Positions 49,213-59,100 of a DNA stretch of 64,000 bases are shown here, one piece after another (positions within the stretch are counted from its first letter, which is position 1; every line of letters starts with the position of its first letter). The notes under the pieces are model-generated. The model was not told where the DNA came from. It did no database searches and worked only from the letters and a program-made list of their open reading frames with translations. The DNA comes from Georgenia soli (lineage in GTDB: Bacteria > Actinomycetota > Actinomycetes > Actinomycetales > Actinomycetaceae). The stretch spans positions 3,596,001 through 3,660,000 of the forward strand of contig NZ_PDJI01000004.1 of assembly GCF_002563695.1 (NCBI RefSeq), in the 5' to 3' direction. Made by a program: the position numbers and the translations under genes.

Positions 49213-50408
49213 ATTCGACTCCTACCTGAAGCGGCGTCCGCGGCCGGGATGGCAGCGGTCACGACGAATCCTCCACCCCGGCGCGGGCCCGCGGTGAGCT
49301 TCCCGCCGTAGGACTCCACCCGTTCCGTCAGCGAGAGCATCCCGGTCGCAGGCCCGGCCTCCTCGGCACGCCAGCTCGGCGCCCCCCGTCCGTCGTCGCT
49401 CACGCTGACCTCGACGTGCGCGTCGGTCCGGCGCAGCGTGACGACGACGCGCGCCGGCCCCGCGTGCTGCGTCGCGTTGCGCAGCGCCTCCTCGACCACC
49501 CGGTAGACCGTCAGGCCGGCCCCGGGAGGGACCGGGGAGTCGAAGCCCGACATCTGGAGCTCGACGTCCAGACCGCCCCGGCGCGCGTCGTCGACCAGCT
49601 TGTCGATCTGGTCCATGCCCGGCTGCGGCCGGGTGTCGGCCGGGGCGGCGTCGCCGAGCAGCCCGAGCACGCGGCGCACCTCGTCGATCGCGGTCCGGCC
49701 GAGCCCCTCCACCTGGGCGAGTGCCGCGTCGGCGGCCTGGGGGTCGCGCGCCAGGAGACGCCGGGCCGCCGTCGCCTGGACGGTCATGGCCATCACGCTG
49801 TGGCCGACGACGTCCTGGATCTCACGGGCGACGGCGCCGCGGGCCTCGACGAGCGACGCCCGCGCCTGCGACTCCCGCGCCTGCAACAGAGCGGCGTTGC
49901 GCTCCTCCAGCCCGCGCACGTACCGACGTCGGGTGTAGGACCAGGCGCCCGCGCCCCAGAACAGGGCGGAGGCCAGCACGTTGACGGCCACGTCGACCGG
50001 CGCGACGTCCGGCACCGGCGCCAGCGCGAGCGCGAACCCGAGAACGACCAGCGTGGCGAGGCCCACCGGGACGCTGGTCCGGCGGGGCCGCAGCGCAGCG
50101 ACGGAGTAGAGGCAGAACAGGGCGCCGAGACCGCCGTTGACCTGCGCGTACCCCAGGCCGAACACCGTCAGGGAGGCCAGCAGCGTCACGGCCAGCGTGG
50201 CGATCGGGGCCGCCGTGCGGACGATCACCGGCAGGCCGCTGAGGAGGACGAGGACGACGCCGAGCAGGTCGGGGGCGTGCTGGCCGGCCTGGGTGCCGGC
50301 GAGCGAGACGAGCCCCACCAGCGTCACGAACGCGGCGAGGAGCGCGTCGATCAGCACCGGCGACTGCCCCAGCCACCGGCGGCAGCGCTCCCACAGCTCC
50401 TGACGCAC
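49209..50408 (-). CDS. histidine-kinase-like protein lacking the phospho-accepting His
   Basis: A 399-residue membrane protein in histidine-kinase form: spans at about 18-38, 50-68, 70-90, 95-107, 115-132 and 138-156, then a HisKA_3 helix pair and an HATPase domain. The phospho-acceptor segment reads VAREIQDVVGHSVMAM, with Gln198 where the family has His. The codon is CAG at 49817-49815; CAC would restore His. The N-box (VVEEALRNATQHA) is intact, but the final glycine box is altered (PATGMLSLTERVESYGG instead of GHGLxGMRER). It may be a pseudokinase that modulates signalling, or a recently damaged gene. GTG start at 50408. Confidence 0.88.
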   Translation of the reverse strand: MRQELWERCRRWLGQSPVLIDALLAAFVTLVGLVSLAGTQAGQHAPDLLGVVLVLLSGLPVIVRTAAPIATLAVTLLASLTVFGLGYAQVNGGLGALFCLYSVAALRPRRTSVPVGLATLVVLGFALALAPVPDVAPVDVAVNVLASALFWGAGAWSYTRRRYVRGLEERNAALLQARESQARASLVEARGAVAREIQDVVGHSVMAMTVQATAARRLLARDPQAADAALAQVEGLGRTAIDEVRRVLGLLGDAAPADTRPQPGMDQIDKLVDDARRGGLDVELQMSGFDSPVPPGAGLTVYRVVEEALRNATQHAGPARVVVTLRRTDAHVEVSVSDDGRGAPSWRAEEAGPATGMLSLTERVESYGGKLTAGPRRGGGFVVTAAIPAADAASGRSRM

Positions 50409-50467
50409 ACCAGAACCTTATGAAGACCGCGCAGCCCGAAACCTCATCCTGAAGGAGGATCCGTCGC

Positions 50468-50473
50468 TAGCAT
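50468..50473 (+). promoter_or_regulatory. candidate -10 box for a leaderless start
   Basis: TAGCAT at 50468-50473 ends six bases before the GTG start of the following kinase gene. In actinobacteria a TANNNT box this close to the start codon marks leaderless transcription. The nearest ribosome-site sequence (GGAGG, 50453-50457) is 22 bases from the start, too far to be used. Confidence 0.45.
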
Positions 50474-50479
50474 CCAGCT

Positions 50480-52270
50480 GTGGTCCACGGGGTCTCCGCC
50501 GAACCGCCGCCGCGAACCCTCGAACGGGCCCGCCCACCGGCGAGTCACGAGGTGCTGCGCTCGCTCGGGATCGACGTCCTCGTCGACATCATTGAGAAGA
50601 GCTCCTACGGCGTCTGCATCACCGGCGACGAGCACACCTGGCTCTACCTGAACCCGGCGGGCGCCCGCCTCGTGGGCAGGTCCTTCGAGGAGCTCTACGG
50701 CGAGGACTACCTGCTCTCGTTCGCACCGCACGAGCGTGACGCGCTGCTCGCGCTGGAGATCGACCAGCGCGACGGCGACACCGGTTTCTACACCAACACG
50801 GTCGTGCGCGACGACGGCACGGAGCGCGAGATGACCTGGTCGGGGACGGCGGTGCGCACGCCCCTCGGCGAGGTGGCCCCGGCGATCTTCCACGACACCA
50901 GCCGCATCCGCCGCGCCCAGCGCGAGGCGTCCGCGCTGGCCGACGCGGCGGCCCGCCTGGCCGAGGGGAGCGACCCCCGGGGGATCATCAACGCCCTCGC
51001 GCAGGCGGCCGTGGCCACCACCCGGGCCTTCGTGTGCCTCGTCCTGGCCGCGTCCGACGCGATCACGGGTGACGGTCTCGGGCCGCTGCGGATCATCGGG
51101 CACAGCGACGACGGCGAGACCTGGGGGCCCGCGCTCGTCGCCGCGGTCGAGGGGCTGGCGCTGCCGCTGACGGAGTTCCCCGAACGGCACCTGCTCACCG
51201 GGCGTCGACCCGTGCTGCTCGCCGACCACCGACGGCGGCTGCTCGCCGACCCGGCGACGGCGGCACTGGTCGGCGGCACCGACGTGCCGTGGGAGGGCTC
51301 CGCCCTCGTGCCGCTGCGCGCGGACGGGCGCCTCGTCGGCGTCCTCGTGGCCCTGCTGCCGCCGGAGGTGACGTCGCCCAGCGAGGAGGAGACCGAGTTC
51401 TGGGCGTCGCTCGCCGACCAGGCCAGCGCGGCGCTGACCTCGGCCAGGCTCAGGTCGCAGGCCGAGACGACCGCCGCGGCCGCGGAGCGCCTGCGCATCG
51501 GCCGGGACCTGCACGACTCCGTCAGCCACGCGCTCTTCGTGCTGCGGCAGCGCGCCGAGATCATCGAGAAGGCGCTGGACACGGGCAACGAGGCGCTGCT
51601 GCAGGCCGCGGCCGCCAGCCTCAAGGACGTCTCCCAGCAGGCGATCACCGACATGCGCGCCCTCCTGGCGGAGCTGAGGCCGACCACCACGGCGGGCCGG
51701 GACCTCGTCGCGGACCTGCGGAAGCTCGCGGGCGAGGTGTGGCAGCGCCACGGCCTCGAGGTCGACGTCGACGTGGACCCCGTCGCGCAGACGTACGCGG
51801 CCTCGCTGGAGAGCCGCACCTGCGAGCACCTGGAGCGGGTCGCGGGCGAGGCGCTGCACAACGCCGCCAAGCACGCGCGGGCGGCGCGGGCGACGATCTC
51901 GCTCACCCTCGCCGGGAGCGGTGCCGGGGAGAGTGGCGGTGAAGGCGCCCATACCGGGGCGGGCGGTGTCGCTGCCGGGGGGAGTGCCGGTGCCGGGGGG
52001 AGTGCCGGTGCCGGGACGAGTGGCGGTGCCGGGACGAGTGGCGGTGCCGGGACGAGTGGCGGTGCCGGGACGAGTGGCGGTGTCGGGCCCGGCGAGCTCA
52101 TGCTGTCCGTGCGTGACGACGGCCGCGGCGGCGCACCCACCACGGGCGCCGCGGGCGGGCACGGCCTGCGCACCATGCGCGAACGGATGACCCTGTGCGG
52201 CGGCAGCCTCACGGTCACCTCCGAACCGGGCGCGGGCACCGAGGTCACCGCGTACCTGCCGCTCCCGTAG
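50480..52270 (+). CDS. soluble PAS-GAF histidine kinase
   Basis: A 596-residue cytoplasmic kinase without membrane spans. A PAS domain covers about 28-145 (DIIEKSSYGVCITGDEHTWLYLNPAGARLVG), then a GAF domain at about 155-325. A HisKA_3 module with His345 (GRDLHDSVSHALFVLRQ) and an HATPase domain follow, with N-box GEALHNAAKHA, G1 box DDGRGG and G2 box GGHGLRTMRER. Inside the HATPase domain, between N-box and G1, lies a Gly/Ala/Ser/Thr-rich insert of about 45 residues encoded by 18-bp repeats. It has no response regulator next to it on its strand. It diverges, 71 bp away, from the defective kinase-regulator pair and may supply that regulator with phosphate. Confidence 0.88.
   Translation: MVHGVSAEPPPRTLERARPPASHEVLRSLGIDVLVDIIEKSSYGVCITGDEHTWLYLNPAGARLVGRSFEELYGEDYLLSFAPHERDALLALEIDQRDGDTGFYTNTVVRDDGTEREMTWSGTAVRTPLGEVAPAIFHDTSRIRRAQREASALADAAARLAEGSDPRGIINALAQAAVATTRAFVCLVLAASDAITGDGLGPLRIIGHSDDGETWGPALVAAVEGLALPLTEFPERHLLTGRRPVLLADHRRRLLADPATAALVGGTDVPWEGSALVPLRADGRLVGVLVALLPPEVTSPSEEETEFWASLADQASAALTSARLRSQAETTAAAAERLRIGRDLHDSVSHALFVLRQRAEIIEKALDTGNEALLQAAAASLKDVSQQAITDMRALLAELRPTTTAGRDLVADLRKLAGEVWQRHGLEVDVDVDPVAQTYAASLESRTCEHLERVAGEALHNAAKHARAARATISLTLAGSGAGESGGEGAHTGAGGVAAGGSAGAGGSAGAGTSGGAGTSGGAGTSGGAGTSGGVGPGELMLSVRDDGRGGAPTTGAAGGHGLRTMRERMTLCGGSLTVTSEPGAGTEVTAYLPLP
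51974..52081 (+). repeat. six 18-bp tandem repeats inside a kinase gene
   Basis: Two copies of an AGGSAG-coding unit (51974-52009) are followed by four identical copies of GCCGGGACGAGTGGCGGT (52010-52081), which codes AGTSGG. They encode the flexible insert of the kinase ATPase domain. Copy number probably varies by slippage while keeping the frame. Confidence 0.9.
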
Positions 52271-52317
52271 GTCACACCACGGTCGCTTCTCGCACACCTC
52301 TGCCGTCCGTAAGTCGT

Positions 52318-52361
52318 CCTCCGGAGATTTAGTGTGCGTGGGCCGACTTCATCTCCGGAGG
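52318..52361. terminator. perfect 11-bp inverted repeat after the kinase gene
   Basis: CCTCCGGAGAT (52318-52328) pairs with ATCTCCGGAGG (52351-52361) across a 22-base loop. It is a candidate terminator of the kinase gene, or a pair of operator half-sites since each arm contains the palindrome CTCCGGAG. Confidence 0.55.
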
Positions 52362-52460
52362 GTCACTGACGGGTCGACTGACGCAGCCGGACCCGGTGCT
52401 CGCCGGCCCGTGCACCCGGTCGCCGGCGCGCTCAGCGCTGGTGCGGCGGGAGCGGGACGC

Positions 52461-52502
52461 CGCCGCACGCGCCGGAAGGGGCGCCGCACGCGCCGGAAGG
52501 GG
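52461..52502. repeat. 21-bp tandem duplication
   Basis: Two exact adjacent copies of a 21-bp unit (52461-52481 and 52482-52502) lie between the convergent kinase and ABC-permease genes, overlapping the hairpin at 52493-52528. Confidence 0.8.
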
Positions 52503-52528
52503 CGCCCCGCACGGGACGCCCCTTCCGG
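52493..52528. terminator. 12-bp-stem hairpin
   Basis: CCGGAAGGGGCG (52493-52504) pairs perfectly with CGCCCCTTCCGG (52517-52528), just after the ABC-permease stop codon at 52547 on the minus strand. It is a likely terminator for that operon. Confidence 0.7.
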
Positions 52529-52546
52529 GCTGACTGCGGCCACCGG

Positions 52547-55066
52547 TCAGGCGGTCGCGATGGCCTCCAGCACCGGCATCCGCGACGCCCGGCGCGCGGG
52601 CCAGACCGCCGCCAGCACACCGACCACGCCGGCGATGACGACGAGCCCGCCGAGCCGGACCGTGGGCACGGCCAGCTCGCTGATGCCCTGACCCTCCATC
52701 ACCGACACCAGGCTGGTGCCGAAGGCGACCCCGAGCACCAGGCCGAGCGTGGCGCCGAACAGCGCGATCAGGACCGCCTCGAGCCGCACGGCCCGGCGCA
52801 GCTGCCGCCGGGACATCCCCACGGCCCGCAGCAGGCCGACCTCGCGGGTGCGCTCCATCACCGACAGCGCGAGGGTGTTGACGATCCCCAGCACCGCGAT
52901 GAGCACCGAGAGCACCAGCATCGCGTTGATCAGCATGAGGATCTGCCCGACCTGGGCCTGCTGCTCCTGCGTGAACTCGGCCTGGTCCTTGACGGTGACG
53001 ACAGGGTAGTCCACCAGCACCGCCTCGGCCGCGTCACGCACGGCCCCGGTGTCGGCGCCGTCGGCCATCTCGAGGAAGAGCCAGCGGTCGAGCGCGTCGC
53101 CGCCGAGCTGCTCGACGTCCTCGAGCGGCACCACGATGGGGCCGACGGCGGGGTTGGCCTCGAATGTGCCCACCAGGGTGATCCCGCGCTCGCTGCCGTC
53201 GACCCCGACCGCCTGCACGATGTCGCCGATCTCCCAGCCGCGGTCCTCCGCGGTCGCCGTGTCGGCGAGCATGCCGCCGGTGGGCTCGCCGTCGACCATG
53301 GCGAGCACCATGCTCTCGGCCATGGTGACCTCGTCGGCGGCCATGAACGTCGAGACCTCGCCGTCGAGCTGGGCGGAGGCCAGCCGGGACACCCCGACCG
53401 AGGACAGCCCGTCGATCTTCCGCATCTCCTCCGCGATCGCCGGCGAGAACGGCTGGCCCACCGACGTCGAGACGATGAAGTCCGCCTGCAGCGTCTCGTC
53501 GACCGTGGTGCCGATCGACTCGTCGGCCGACGCACCGATGATGCTGAACGCCGACACCAGGGTCGCGCCGACCATGAGCGCCGAGGCGGTGGCCGCCGAC
53601 CGGCGCGGGTTGCGCAGCGCGTTGTCCCGCGCCAGCCTGCCGGCGGGACCGTAGACCCGCGGCAGCACCGCACCGACCCCCCGCACGAACGGGCCGGCCA
53701 GCACCGGGCCGAGCACGATCGCCGCCACCAGCAGCGCGAGCGAGCCGCCACCGACGAGGGCCGCGGCCGTCGTCGTGTCGTCCTGCACGAGCCCGGCGAC
53801 CAGGCCGGCCCCGCCGGCGAGCAGGAGCATCGAGCCGCCGACCGCGCGGTGCCGCAGGGATCGCTCCGGCATCGCCTGGTCGTCGCGCAGCGCCGCCACG
53901 GGCGCCACCTTGGCGGCGCGGCGGGCCGGCCGGTACGCGGCGGCGAGCGTGACGAGGACGCCGATGACGTAGGAGGCCACGACCGTCGTCAGCTGGATCA
54001 CCAGGCCGCCGTCGAGCGTCAGTCCCATGGTGCCGAACGCGGCCCGCAGGCCCGAGGCGATCCCGAGGCCGGCGAAGAGACCGACGGTCGACCCGAGGAA
54101 CCCGAGCACGAGCGCCTCGGCCAGCACCACGCGGGTCACCTGGCCGCGGCCGGCACCGAGGGCCCGCAGGAGCGCGAGCTCGCGGGTGCGCTGCGCCACG
54201 AGCATCGCGAACGTGTTGAGGATGATGAAGCTGCCGACGAACAGGGCGACGCCGGCGAAGACCATGAGGAAGATGTTGATGAAGCTGAGCTGCCCCTCGA
54301 GGAGCTCCTTCTGCGCCTCCACCTCCTCGGTGCGGGTTGTCACGTCGTAGCCCGTGCCGAGGGCCTCCTCGATGCGCTCGGCCACCACCGCGTCGTCGAG
54401 GCCGTCGGCCGCCTCCACGGACAGGCCGTGGACGGTGCCGGGCCGGGCCAGCAGCTCCTGCGCGGCGGTGTGCTCGAAGGCGGTCAGCGACGCGCCGGCG
54501 AGGCCGCCGCTCTCCCCGAAACGCAGGATCCCGACGACGGTGGCCTCGACCCGCGGGCCGGGGGTCAGGACGTCGACGCGGTCGCCGACGCCGTAGCCGG
54601 TCTTCTCGGCGGTCGTCTCGTCGAGCACGACCTCGTCGTCCGCCCGGGGGGCCCGGCCGTCGGAGAGGGTCATCCCGAGGTTCTCGTCGGTGTTCCAGCC
54701 GACGCCCACGCCGGGTGCGCCGCCGGTGGCGACGACCTTGCCGTCGGGGCCGATGACGTAGACGCCCTCGGACTGGACGTAGCCCGCGACGGCGGCGACG
54801 CCGTCGACCCCCGCGACCTCGTCGACGAGCGACTCGGGCAGCAGGACGCCGGAGGCCATGCCGGGGCCCTGGGCGTCGAAGGCGCTCGCGGCGGTGACGT
54901 TGACGTCGGCGGTGGTGCTCTCGAAGAGCGCGGTGAAGGTCCGGCTCAGGGTGTCGGTGAAGACGAGCGTGCCGGCGACGAACGCGACGCCGAGCACGAC
55001 GGCCAGACCGGAGAGGGCGAGGCGCAGCTTGTGCGCCATGAGGCTGCGGAGGGCGAGCTTGCGCAT
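52547..55066 (-). CDS. MacB/FtsX-type ABC transporter permease (two-module)
   Basis: An 839-residue permease with two repeats of the FtsX/MacB layout. An N-terminal span (about 17-37) is followed by a large extracytoplasmic domain (about 40-245), three spans (about 260-385), a span near 425-480, a second extracytoplasmic domain and three final spans (about 710-830). The NTFAMLVAQRTRELALLRALGAGRGQV and NTLALSVMERTREVGLLRAVGMSRRQLRRAV blocks mark the FtsX coupling regions. It should export or extract a lipid-like or peptide compound. Its ATG at 55066 overlaps the ATPase TGA as TGATG. The kinase at 50480 lies next to it and could control it, as an inference from position. Confidence 0.9.
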   Translation of the reverse strand: MRKLALRSLMAHKLRLALSGLAVVLGVAFVAGTLVFTDTLSRTFTALFESTTADVNVTAASAFDAQGPGMASGVLLPESLVDEVAGVDGVAAVAGYVQSEGVYVIGPDGKVVATGGAPGVGVGWNTDENLGMTLSDGRAPRADDEVVLDETTAEKTGYGVGDRVDVLTPGPRVEATVVGILRFGESGGLAGASLTAFEHTAAQELLARPGTVHGLSVEAADGLDDAVVAERIEEALGTGYDVTTRTEEVEAQKELLEGQLSFINIFLMVFAGVALFVGSFIILNTFAMLVAQRTRELALLRALGAGRGQVTRVVLAEALVLGFLGSTVGLFAGLGIASGLRAAFGTMGLTLDGGLVIQLTTVVASYVIGVLVTLAAAYRPARRAAKVAPVAALRDDQAMPERSLRHRAVGGSMLLLAGGAGLVAGLVQDDTTTAAALVGGGSLALLVAAIVLGPVLAGPFVRGVGAVLPRVYGPAGRLARDNALRNPRRSAATASALMVGATLVSAFSIIGASADESIGTTVDETLQADFIVSTSVGQPFSPAIAEEMRKIDGLSSVGVSRLASAQLDGEVSTFMAADEVTMAESMVLAMVDGEPTGGMLADTATAEDRGWEIGDIVQAVGVDGSERGITLVGTFEANPAVGPIVVPLEDVEQLGGDALDRWLFLEMADGADTGAVRDAAEAVLVDYPVVTVKDQAEFTQEQQAQVGQILMLINAMLVLSVLIAVLGIVNTLALSVMERTREVGLLRAVGMSRRQLRRAVRLEAVLIALFGATLGLVLGVAFGTSLVSVMEGQGISELAVPTVRLGGLVVIAGVVGVLAAVWPARRASRMPVLEAIATA

Positions 55067-55869
55067 CAGGCACCACCGGCGGGGTCGAAGGCCTTCATGC
55101 GCTCCAGGACGCGGTCGGCGGTGGGGTCGGCCATCTGGTCGACGAGCCGCCCGTCGGCGAGGAACAGCACCTGGTCGGCGTAGGACGCCGCGACCGGGTC
55201 GTGCGTCACCATGACGATGGTCTGGCCCAGCTCGCGCACCGAGGTGCGCAGGAAGCCCAGGACGTCGGCGCCGGAGCGGCTGTCGAGGTTCCCCGTCGGC
55301 TCGTCCGCGAAGATGATCTCCGGCCGGCTGGCCAGCGCCCGGGCGCACGCCACCCGCTGCTGCTGGCCGCCCGAGAGCTGGTTGGGCCGGTGGCTGAGCC
55401 GCTGCTGCAGCCCGACGGCGGTGACGACCGCGTCCAGCCATTCCTGGTCCGCGCGCCGGCCGGCCAGGTCCATCGGCAGGGTGATGTTCTCCAGCGCGGT
55501 GAGCGTGGGGATGAGGTTGAAGGCCTGGAAGATGAAGCCGACCTTGTCCCGCCGCAGGTCGGTGAGCTGCCTGTCCTTGAGCGTCGTCAGGTCGACCCCG
55601 CCGATCCAGGCCGTGCCGCTGGTGGCCTCGTCGAGCCCGGCCATGCAGTGCATGAGCGTCGATTTGCCGGACCCGGACGGGCCCATGATCGCGGTGAAGA
55701 CCCCGCGCGGGAAGACGACGTCGACGCCGTCGAGGGCGACGACGCGGGTCTCACCGTCGCCGTAGACCTTGGTCAGGCCCGCGGCGCGTGCCGCCGCGGG
55801 GACCGAGTCGGGGGGAAGCTGCTGCGGAGCGGTGCTCCGCCGTACTGCCGGGGTGGTGGACGTCGTCAA
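55066..55869 (-). CDS. ABC transporter ATPase (MacB/LolD class)
   Basis: A 267-residue ATPase. Walker A is MGPSGSGKST, the Q-loop IFQAFNLIPTLTALEN, the signature LSGGQQQRVACARAL and Walker B IIFADEPTGNLD, then the H-loop VMVTHD. The segment QAFNLIPTLTA after Walker A is typical of MacB/LolD-type ATPases. It has a 28-residue Pro/Ala-rich N-terminal tail. The start is TTG at 55869, supported by AAGGAG seven bases upstream. It forms one transporter with the overlapping permease. Confidence 0.92.
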   Translation of the reverse strand: MTTSTTPAVRRSTAPQQLPPDSVPAAARAAGLTKVYGDGETRVVALDGVDVVFPRGVFTAIMGPSGSGKSTLMHCMAGLDEATSGTAWIGGVDLTTLKDRQLTDLRRDKVGFIFQAFNLIPTLTALENITLPMDLAGRRADQEWLDAVVTAVGLQQRLSHRPNQLSGGQQQRVACARALASRPEIIFADEPTGNLDSRSGADVLGFLRTSVRELGQTIVMVTHDPVAASYADQVLFLADGRLVDQMADPTADRVLERMKAFDPAGGA

Positions 55870-56186
55870 CGGTCCGCTCCTTGTCTGCCTCTGCCAGCGA
55901 CTGTCGCTGCTGAGGAGGACGCTAGGGACGACGGCGTGCCGGCAGATCCCGCGGAAGAACGGACCTGGCGCGGGACTTCAGGACGACGGGCCGACGCCGC
56001 CTCCTCCTCGAGAGGGAGCCGCCTCTCGGCCGGCGGGCCGGGGACCGGGTGGCAGCAACCGGCCGTGACCGCAAGCGCACACCGGCCGTTCACCCGCGGG
56101 CCATGTGCGCTCACTACGGTCGGGAACCGTGCCGGACGACGACGTCCGGGCACACCACAGCGAACGTCCGAGCACCCGGGGGAACC
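55870..56186. other. 317-bp divergent intergenic region
   Basis: Separates the ABC ATPase gene (minus) from the secreted phosphodiester-glycosidase gene (plus) and should hold both promoters. I see the AAGGAG of the ATPase gene near its left end and GGGGGA right before 56187, but no clear operator or promoter boxes. Confidence 0.5.
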
Positions 56187-59100
56187 GTGCACCTGCCCGC
56201 CCGAAGACTGACCGCCGCGCTCGCGGGCGCCGGTCTCTGCCTCGCCACCGTGGGCGCCCTGCCCGCGCTCGCCACCACAGACTCCGCCGAGATCGCCGGC
56301 GCCGAGGCCCTCGCCGACCTCGTCACGGTCGGCGACGACGGCGGCTTCGACCTCGGGGCCGACGGCTCGGTGCTCCACGAGGTCTCCACCACCGCCGTCG
56401 CGCCGGGCCTGGACCTGACGAGCTTCCAGCGCCTGGAGGAGAAGGGCTGGACGTCCGGCAACATCCTCCGGGCGGACCTCACGGAGCCGACCCTGAGCAT
56501 GAGGGTCCTCGACTCCGGGACCACCACCGCGCCGGCCACCGTGCTCGACCAGGTGAAGGGCTCCGGGGCGGTCGCCGCCGTCAACGGCAACCACTTCGAC
56601 ATGAACTTCACCAACGCGCCGATCTTCACCACGGTCAGCGACGGCGAGATCATCAACGGCTACAGCCAGCCCTACCCGGCCTTCACGCTCACCGACGGCG
56701 TCGCCGCCGTCGAGTACCTCTCCGCCTCCGGCACCCTCACCGCCGGCGACGTGACCCACGAGCTCGCCGGCCTCAACCGCGCCACGGTCCCGGCGAACTC
56801 GATCGGGGTCTACAACGAACGGTGGGGGAGCGCCTCCCTGGACCGGCCCGCCGGCCTGCCCGGCGAGACCGACGTCGCGACCGCCGTCGTCTCCGGCGGG
56901 GTGGTCACCGCCGTCGCCGACACCGCGGGCGAGCCGGTCTTCCCCGACGGCGGACAGATCCTCCTCGGCCGCGGCGCCGGCGCCCGGGCACTCCGGGCCC
57001 TCGAGGTCGCCCAGGCGGTCGAGATCACGGTGGAGCCGAGCTCCGACGTCGACCTGGGCATCGGCGGCAACGTCCCGCTGGTCCTCGACGGCGCGCTCGC
57101 CGACTTCCCCGACGAGCCCGTCGCCGCCCGCACCGTGCTGGGGCTGACCGAGGACGGCTCCGAGCTCATCGTGGCCACGGTCGACGGCCGCAGCGCGACG
57201 GCCCGCGGTCTGACGCGCGTGGAGATGGCCGAGCTCATGATCGACCTCGGCGCGCACAACGCCGTGAACATCGACGGCGGCGGGTCCACCACCATGGTCG
57301 CCCGCCCGGCCGGCGGCACGGACGTCGAGCTCGTCAACGTGCCGTCGGACGGCTCGCAGCGCGTGGTCGCGAACTCCCTGGCCTTCTTCTCCTCCGCGGA
57401 CACCGCGAAGCTCACTGACGTCGCGGTCCGCCCGGTGCTCGACGGCGAGGACGCCCACCACGTCCTCCCCGGGCTGCGCCGCACCGTCGAGGGCGTCGGG
57501 CTGTCGGAGCAGCTCGCCGGCACCGACGCCCGTGGGCGGTTCACCGTCACCTCGCCCGGTTCGCTGCCGAACGGCAAGGACGCCAACGCCGTCGTTGCGG
57601 AGCAGACGAGGACCGGCGCGGTCCTGGAAGGCGTCACGCCCGGTCCGGCCACCGTCACGTTCAAGGCGTCCGGCCTCACCGGTGCCACCAACCTCACGGT
57701 GCTCGGCCCGCTCGACCACGTCACCGCCTCCACGCAGCAGATCGCCATGGAGGGCGAGGGTGACACCGCCACCATCCGCCTCACCGGCCACGACGCCGAC
57801 GGGTTCTCCGCGCCGATCGAGATCGCCGACGTCGAGGCATCCGTTCCCGGCGGCTTCACCATCGAGCCGGCCGGTCTGGACGCCTTCACGGTCACCGCGA
57901 CGACCGCGTCCGGCTCCGCCGTCGTCCAGCTCGCGGTCGCCGGCACGGTCGTGCAGGTGCCCGTCACCGTGGGGCTGACCACCAAGCCCGTCACGGACCT
58001 TGCCGACGGCGCGTCCTGGCGCTTCGAGCAGGCCCGCGCCTCGGGGGCGCTCACGGTGGCCCAGGGCCCCGACGGCCAGCCCGCGCTCCGACTGACCCAC
58101 GACTTCACCACCTCGACGGCGACGCGCGGCTCCTACGCCGTCGCGCCGGCCCCGATCCCCGTGCCCGGCCAGCCGCAGGCCATCACGATGCTGATCGACG
58201 GCGACGCCACCGGCGCCTGGCCGCGCCTGCAGGTGCGCGACGGCGACGGGGTGGTCAAGCAGCTCGACGGCCCCATGATCACCTGGGAGGGCTGGAAGGA
58301 GACCACGTTCACCGTCCCGGCGGGCACACCGTTCCCCCTCACGCTCGAGCGGGTGCGGATCATGGAGACGCGGTCCACCGCGAGCTACCGGGGCGACATC
58401 ACCTTCACCGACATCCGCGCCGTCGTCGCGCCCGACGTAGAGCAGCCGGTGGCCGTGCCCGTGCACGATCCGGTGATCGTCACCGACGGCACCGTGGACG
58501 GCTTCGCCCAGCGGATCGCGGTCATGTCCGACGCGCAGTTCGTCGGCCGGGCGCCGGGGTCGGACACCGTCGCGGCCGCGCGGCGCACCTTGCAGGAGAT
58601 CGTCGCGGAGGACCCGGACCTCCTGGTCATCAACGGCGACCTGGTCGACGAGGGAGCACCGGTCGACTTCGACCTCGCGAGGCGTGTGCTCGACGAGGAG
58701 GTCGGCGACGCCGTGCCGTACCTCTACGTGCCCGGCAACCACGAGATCATGGGCGGCTCGATCGAGGAGTTCGAGGCGGCGTTCGGGCCGGCGCAGAACG
58801 TGGTGGACGTTGACGGCACGCGGGTCATCACCCTGGACACCTCTGCCGGCTCGCTGCGGGCCGGCGGGCTCGACCAGATCCGGCTCCTGGAGGACTCCCT
58901 CGCCGAGGTCGCGTCCGACCCGACGCTCACCGGCGTGGTGGTGTTCTTCCACCACCCGACCGAGGACCCGCTGCCCGCGGACGCCTCGCAGATCTCCGAC
59001 CGGCACGAGGCCGCGGCGCTCGACGCGCTGCTCGGTGACTTCCGGGCGAGGTCCGGGAAGTCCGTCGCGGCGGTCAACGCGCACGTCGGCGCCTTCCACG

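Noticed and set aside
50444..52297. Minus-strand open frame with TATRPGTATRPG-type repeats
   Set aside because: The repeat is the antisense reading of the 18-bp tandem repeats in the histidine-kinase gene and has no independent support.
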